A stretch of 9,795 bases of DNA from UBA1151 sp963579925 (GTDB taxonomy: Bacteria; Chloroflexota; Dehalococcoidia; Lucifugimonadales; Lucifugimonadaceae), in NCBI GenBank assembly GCA_963579925.1, contig CAUZJA010000101.1:1-9795 (forward strand). The letters are read 5' to 3'. The notes under the pieces are model-generated. The model was not told where the DNA came from. It worked only from the letters and a program-made list of their open reading frames with translations, and did not search any database. The position numbers and the translations under genes are program-made. This document shows positions 6,845-9,795 of this stretch, one piece after another. Every line of letters starts with the position of its first letter. Position 1 is the first letter of the stretch.

Positions 6845-7632
6845 CCCCGCCGGAACCCACCCTCCGTGTTGATCTGCTGACCCGTCACCCAGCGCGCCTC
6901 GTCTGAGCAGAGCCATACGATCAGTCGAGCCGGATCATCCGGTTGCCACCACTCGCCTTGCGGGAACCGATACCGCGTGCCCTCGAGCTCGCTGGGTGTT
7001 GCGTAGCCGGTGTCCACTGGCCCAGGATTGACCGTGTTCACGGTGATGCCCTGGTTGATCAGCGCGTCGCTCAAACTCTCCGTCATCGAAGCGATCGGAC
7101 CCTTCGATGCGGCGTACGCCAGCTCTTTGGGCATAGAGCCAAGATCCTGACCTGACGTCATCATAATCACGCGCCCACCCGGCCCGGCCTCACGCTGTTT
7201 GGCGAACTCCTGAATCAGCATGAGCGAAGCCCGTACGTTGACCGACATGATGTAGTCGGTATCGTCATCTGTGAGTTGCCCTATCGTCTGATTCACATGG
7301 GCGGCGTGGTTGAGCACGAGGATATCGACTTGCTCAAACGCCCTGTGTGTCTCGACAAACACAGCTTCAGAGGAGCCTTTGAGCGATAGATCGACTTCGA
7401 AATGAGCAATCTTGTGGCCAGCCTCCGTCAGCGACTTTGCCAGTGGCTCGCCAACTTCAGCGCTGCCATCCCAGTACGGCTGCCGCTTGTCGTACTCAAC
7501 AAACAAGTGAATCCCGAGACTCGCGCCCATCTCTGCCAGCCGCTTCGCAGTCGCGAAGCCAATGCCCTGTGGACGCGTGGCTCCAGTTACAAGTGCCACT
7601 CGATCGGCGAGTGGCGAATTATTCGGGAACAT
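6841..7632 (-). CDS. SDR family NAD(P)-dependent oxidoreductase
   Basis: A 263-residue classical short-chain dehydrogenase/reductase. The cofactor-binding motif is T16-G-A-T-R-P-Q-G23-I-G25. The LNHAA segment at 107-111 replaces NNAG. N132, S160, Y173 and K177 (Y-A-A-S-K) form the catalytic tetrad, and NPGPVDTGY at 202-210 and TGQQINTEGGF at 250-260 are typical C-terminal elements. An insert at about 46-65 (EYDKRQPYWDG...) after the second strand resembles the FabG-like subgroup with an RRQGIG/RPQGIG glycine loop. The substrate is unknown. AGGAGG (7643-7638, minus strand) 5 nt before the ATG fixes the start. The gene is the last of the minus-strand run, 83 nt after the OsmC-like gene. Confidence 0.92.
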   Translation of the reverse strand: MFPNNSPLADRVALVTGATRPQGIGFATAKRLAEMGASLGIHLFVEYDKRQPYWDGSAEVGEPLAKSLTEAGHKIAHFEVDLSLKGSSEAVFVETHRAFEQVDILVLNHAAHVNQTIGQLTDDDTDYIMSVNVRASLMLIQEFAKQREAGPGGRVIMMTSGQDLGSMPKELAYAASKGPIASMTESLSDALINQGITVNTVNPGPVDTGYATPSELEGTRYRFPQGEWWQPDDPARLIVWLCSDEARWVTGQQINTEGGFRRG

Positions 7633-7715
7633 GTAGACCTCCTCAAACTCAGGTAGGAAACCAGCTATGTAGTGAGGTCTACTCGCCCGTCATGCTTACT
7701 CCCTGGGTCTCTCTT

Positions 7716-8201
7716 CTAAGTGCCAGCTATGCTGTCTATCTGCAACTCAGTCGTAATATCGATCGCCTTGTAGATTGACCGATAGACCGGACAGTTGTCG
7801 GCATGGATACGATGCGCGCGTTCCGCCGCCTCCCGTTTGTCAGGGTTGCTCAGCTTCAGTTTGTAGACGACGTGAATCCTCTTGATCACGAGGACGTTGC
7901 CTTCTTTTTCGATCTCGCCGACTGTGTCTGAGCCGTAGGTCTCCGGGTTCGCCGGAATTTCGCGTGCCTCAAGGGCACCGCCAAGTGTTCCAGTTAGTCA
8001 GCCAGCGGCAGCTGAAACCACGTAGTCCAGCGTTGTCGCATGGACCGGCAGTGCGCCCGGCTCAACGCCGTAGTGCTCCGCCACCTCAGAATGCACACTG
8101 AACCAGACGGGATCATCCTCCCCCGGCACAGTAGCCTTCCGGAGCGCGCCACGAACGCGCTCAATATGGACGTTTGATCGATAGACAACTTCGTCTGACA
8201 T
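7716..8201 (-). CDS. OsmC-like protein, candidate selenoprotein (in-frame TGA at the conserved cysteine)
   Basis: Read through one internal TGA, this frame gives a 161-residue protein of normal OsmC-family length. Residues 1-67 include HSEVAEHYGVEPG and HATTLDYVVSAAAG. The TGA is codon 68 (8000-7998), and LTGTLGGALEAREIP follows directly. OsmC-like relatives have AAAG-C-LTGTLGGALEAR here, so the TGA stands exactly for the first conserved, peroxidatic cysteine. The second conserved cysteine is present as C137 in DNCPVYRSI. No other stop occurs before TAG at 7718-7716. OsmC/Ohr proteins are cytoplasmic thiol peroxidases that reduce organic peroxides; selenocysteine at the reactive site would be chemically sensible. 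The alternatives are a pseudogene with one nonsense mutation or a sequencing error. The start is ATG 8201, with AGGAGA (8217-8212) 10 nt upstream, 33 nt after the mannonate dehydratase stop. Confidence 0.8.
7952..8000 (-). promoter_or_regulatory. Possible SECIS-like stem-loop downstream of the in-frame TGA
   Basis: Counting the T of TGA (8000) as 1 on the minus strand, bases 8-13 (CTGGAA) pair with 44-49 (TTCCGG, one G-T). After an internal loop, bases 20-21 and 23-27 (GC, bulged G22, GTGCC) pair with 33-39 (GGCACGC). The apical loop is CTTGA at 28-32. A two-tier stem with a bulge and a small loop at this distance is the general shape of bacterial selenocysteine insertion elements. The loop's single G is fourth rather than among the first two bases, which departs from the usual bacterial consensus. 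Drawn by hand; no folding energy was computed. Confidence 0.4.
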
Positions 8202-8234
8202 GGCGTCAAATTCTCCTGATGCTGTGGGGTGCGA

Positions 8235-9242
8235 CTACGGGCCTTTGGTCACCCATGCCTGCTTGCGTGGCTCGCCGATCGATTGCAGTAACGCCGAGAT
8301 GTAGCCGTAACAGAATGCGAATGCGGTGCCCTGCGCGTCATCGCCGGAAATCCATGGCACGTGGTCTGGCATGAGCATGTACTTGTAGCCGACCTCCTGG
8401 TACGTCTTTATCGCCTTGACGAAGTCGATACTGCCTTCGTCAGGGAACGCTTCCATGAAGTCCAGCTTGTGGCCACGGATGTTGCGGAAGTGAACGTTGA
8501 ATATCTTCTCGCGTGAGCCGAACCAGCGGATGACGTCAAATATCTCTTCGCCTGGATCGTCGAGCATCTCGGTGACGGTGCCCTGGCAGAAGTTGAGGCC
8601 GTGATACGGGCTCTCACGCATCTGCACAAACTTCTTCATGCCATCGATGGTGCCCAGCACCCGCGATACGCCCATGTAGCCGTCCGGCGTATACGGATCG
8701 TGGGGGTGGCATGCGAGACGAACCTTCGCCTCTTCGGCAACGGGGACCACTCGCTCAAGGAAATAGTCGATTCGCTCCCAGTTCTCTTCGACGCTCAACT
8801 CGCCAGCGATGCCCGGAGGTGCGTCCTGGTCCATCTTGGCCCAGCGGAACGTGGAGTTGCTGGAGCCGCCGCGTCCCTCTTCACGCTCTGAGCGTGGGAT
8901 ACCGATGATGTTCATGTTGTACTTGACCGCTGGGATGCCAGCTTCACCAGCCATGCGGATGATGTTCTGAATCGACTCGATCTCTCGATCCCGTTCCGGA
9001 CTCTTGCCCAGCATCACGTTGGGCGACTGGCTAACTTCAAGTGGGGTTGAACTTAGCGGGATCTGGATCATGTCCAGAGTGATTCCGTAGCCAGCCAGCT
9101 TGTCCACGTGGTTCTTCAAGTCGTCAACAACCCACTCATGCGGACTGCCCGGCGGGTCGGAACAGACGTTTACAACGCCCAGCTGCGCCCACTGCTCAAA
9201 GTCTGAATCACCCCTGGCCCCAACCTGCGTACCAACGTACAT
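8235..9242 (-). CDS. Mannonate dehydratase family protein (UxuA-like)
   Basis: A 335-residue TIM-barrel protein of the UxuA family. Its members dehydrate D-mannonate to 2-keto-3-deoxygluconate in hexuronate breakdown. The probable metal ligands are in order: H179 in A-C-H-P-H-D-P, C219 in GLNFCQGTVTEM, H251 in IFNVHFRNIRGH and D293 in YMLMPDHVP. The DFMEAFPDEGSIDF segment at 261-274 is also characteristic. It is about 60 residues shorter than the E. coli enzyme as I recall it (near 394), so it belongs to a compact subgroup and a different sugar acid is possible. The ATG has GGAG (9253-9250, minus strand) 7 nt upstream. It lies between the amidase and OsmC-like genes on the same strand and could share a transcript with OsmC and SDR. 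Confidence 0.88.
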   Translation of the reverse strand: MYVGTQVGARGDSDFEQWAQLGVVNVCSDPPGSPHEWVVDDLKNHVDKLAGYGITLDMIQIPLSSTPLEVSQSPNVMLGKSPERDREIESIQNIIRMAGEAGIPAVKYNMNIIGIPRSEREEGRGGSSNSTFRWAKMDQDAPPGIAGELSVEENWERIDYFLERVVPVAEEAKVRLACHPHDPYTPDGYMGVSRVLGTIDGMKKFVQMRESPYHGLNFCQGTVTEMLDDPGEEIFDVIRWFGSREKIFNVHFRNIRGHKLDFMEAFPDEGSIDFVKAIKTYQEVGYKYMLMPDHVPWISGDDAQGTAFAFCYGYISALLQSIGEPRKQAWVTKGP

Positions 9243-9275
9243 CTACTTACTCCGCTGAAATCGTGTTCATGTCTT

Positions 9276-9299
9276 AAAAAAGTAGTCCAGAGAATCTGG
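9276..9299 (-). terminator. Weak candidate terminator after the acetamidase gene
   Basis: On the minus strand a short hairpin, CCAGA-TTC-TCTGG (9299-9287), is followed 5 nt later by six T (9281-9276). This arrangement could end the amidase transcript, but the stem has only 5 bp and the spacer is long. The remaining sequence of this 106-nt gap (9243-9348) shows only the ribosome binding site of the mannonate dehydratase gene. Confidence 0.3.
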
Positions 9300-9348
9300 C
9301 CGGAGCATACACCAGCGCGCACATTTCGGTGAAGCCAGTCGGTCTCCC

Positions 9349-9795
9349 CTACGCTTCCAACAAATACCACTTCGGGAACTTGGCGACGATTGAGTAGAGG
9401 ACGTCCACCATATTCGCCACTCTGACGCGGGCTACCTGGGAGCAGAGTTGGTACGCGGCGATTCGCTCAAAGCCATGGTCGGCCACCAGCCAGCTGATGA
9501 GGTCGTAGAAGGCGATGCGCGCGGCGTCTTCCATTGGTCGCGCGCTGCCCACGGACATGATGAACTCATCACCCTCGATGCGCGGCGTCTCGATGCGGCG
9601 GCCCTTGATCAACTCGACCGTGAACGTACCCGTAGTCGGCACCTCCGGCGCCACACCGCACACCTCCGCGTCGCCTTGCGTGACGTGCCCGTCGCCCAGA
9701 TACAGCGATGCGCCCTCGATGTTCACCGGCAGGTAGATGGTGTTGCCCGCGCACACATCAGCCGCGTCCATGTTGCCGCCATGAAATCCGGGTGA
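9349..9795 (-). CDS. Acetamidase/formamidase family protein, C-terminal part, cut by window edge
   Basis: The frame is open from the right edge (9795) to TAG at 9351-9349, giving 148 residues of the C-terminal part. It begins S-P-G-F-H-G-G-N-M-D, a conserved acetamidase/formamidase motif. It continues with AGNTIYLPVNIEGASLYLGD and G-D-G-H-V-T-Q-G-D-A-E-V-C-G, also family hallmarks. The methionine at 9771 is internal to the HGGNMD motif and is not the start. The family hydrolyses formamide or acetamide to ammonia and the acid; related members act on other small amides. About half of the protein is missing from the window. A nitrogen-scavenging role alongside the sugar-acid enzymes is inference. 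Confidence 0.9.
   Translation of the reverse strand, partial: SPGFHGGNMDAADVCAGNTIYLPVNIEGASLYLGDGHVTQGDAEVCGVAPEVPTTGTFTVELIKGRRIETPRIEGDEFIMSVGSARPMEDAARIAFYDLISWLVADHGFERIAAYQLCSQVARVRVANMVDVLYSIVAKFPKWYLLEA

Noticed and set aside
6301..6906. 201-codon plus-strand open frame
   Set aside because: It is an out-of-frame reading of the EamA gene, rich in Arg, His and Pro, with no domain signal.
7998..8000. TGA read as tryptophan (alternative genetic code)
   Set aside because: Other genes in the window end at TGA, and the family position calls for cysteine, not tryptophan.
7998..8201. Treating the first 67 codons of the OsmC-like gene as a complete small protein
   Set aside because: The frame after the TGA continues the same family alignment without a break, so the short product would be a truncated fold lacking both catalytic cysteines.
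9448..9795. 115-codon plus-strand open frame at the right edge
   Set aside because: It is antisense to the acetamidase/formamidase gene, whose motifs are clear on the minus strand.

Overview
This window looks like a chromosomal segment from a free-living, mid-to-high-GC bacterium. The gene set is a run of catabolic enzymes: an enolase-superfamily dehydratase/racemase, a sulfatase, a mannonate-dehydratase-family enzyme, an acetamidase/formamidase, an SDR, a PIG-L deacetylase and a serine hydrolase. Together with GTG and TTG starts and REP-like CCCTCTCCC...GGGAGAGGG repeats, this resembles marine Chloroflexota of the SAR202 type. That assignment is inference: there is no rRNA or marker gene here. 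TGA ends at least two genes normally, so the organism uses TGA as a stop.

Layout. (1) Positions 1-248, minus strand: the N-terminus of a mandelate racemase/muconate lactonizing enzyme that runs off the left edge. A divergent intergenic region with a REP-like hairpin follows. (2) Positions 457-3157, plus strand: a GNAT acetyltransferase, a class-C-beta-lactamase-like serine hydrolase and a second, ZmaR-type GNAT. The last two overlap and are probably translated together. (3) Positions 3158-3298: convergent gap with a second, degenerate copy of the repeat. (4) Positions 3299-4027, minus strand: a PIG-L/LmbE deacetylase, divergent from (5) a formylglycine-type sulfatase and an EamA exporter at 4192-6844, plus strand. 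(6) Positions 6841-9795, minus strand, read right to left: acetamidase/formamidase (cut by the right edge), UxuA-type mannonate dehydratase, OsmC-like protein and SDR. The SDR and EamA genes meet tail to tail with their stop codons overlapping.

The most notable item is the OsmC-like gene (8201 down to 7716). Its frame is interrupted once, by a TGA at 8000-7998, at the place of the family's conserved first (peroxidatic) cysteine. The frame stays open and clearly OsmC-like for 93 more codons, including the second conserved cysteine in a CPVYRS motif. A two-tier stem-loop can be drawn directly downstream of the TGA. This is what a selenocysteine-containing OsmC-like peroxidase gene would look like; a simple nonsense mutation is the main alternative.

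The minus-strand cluster and the left-edge enolase-superfamily gene would fit breakdown of sugar acids and amides, and the sulfatase could release sulfate from organic sulfate esters. Exact substrates cannot be read from the sequence.
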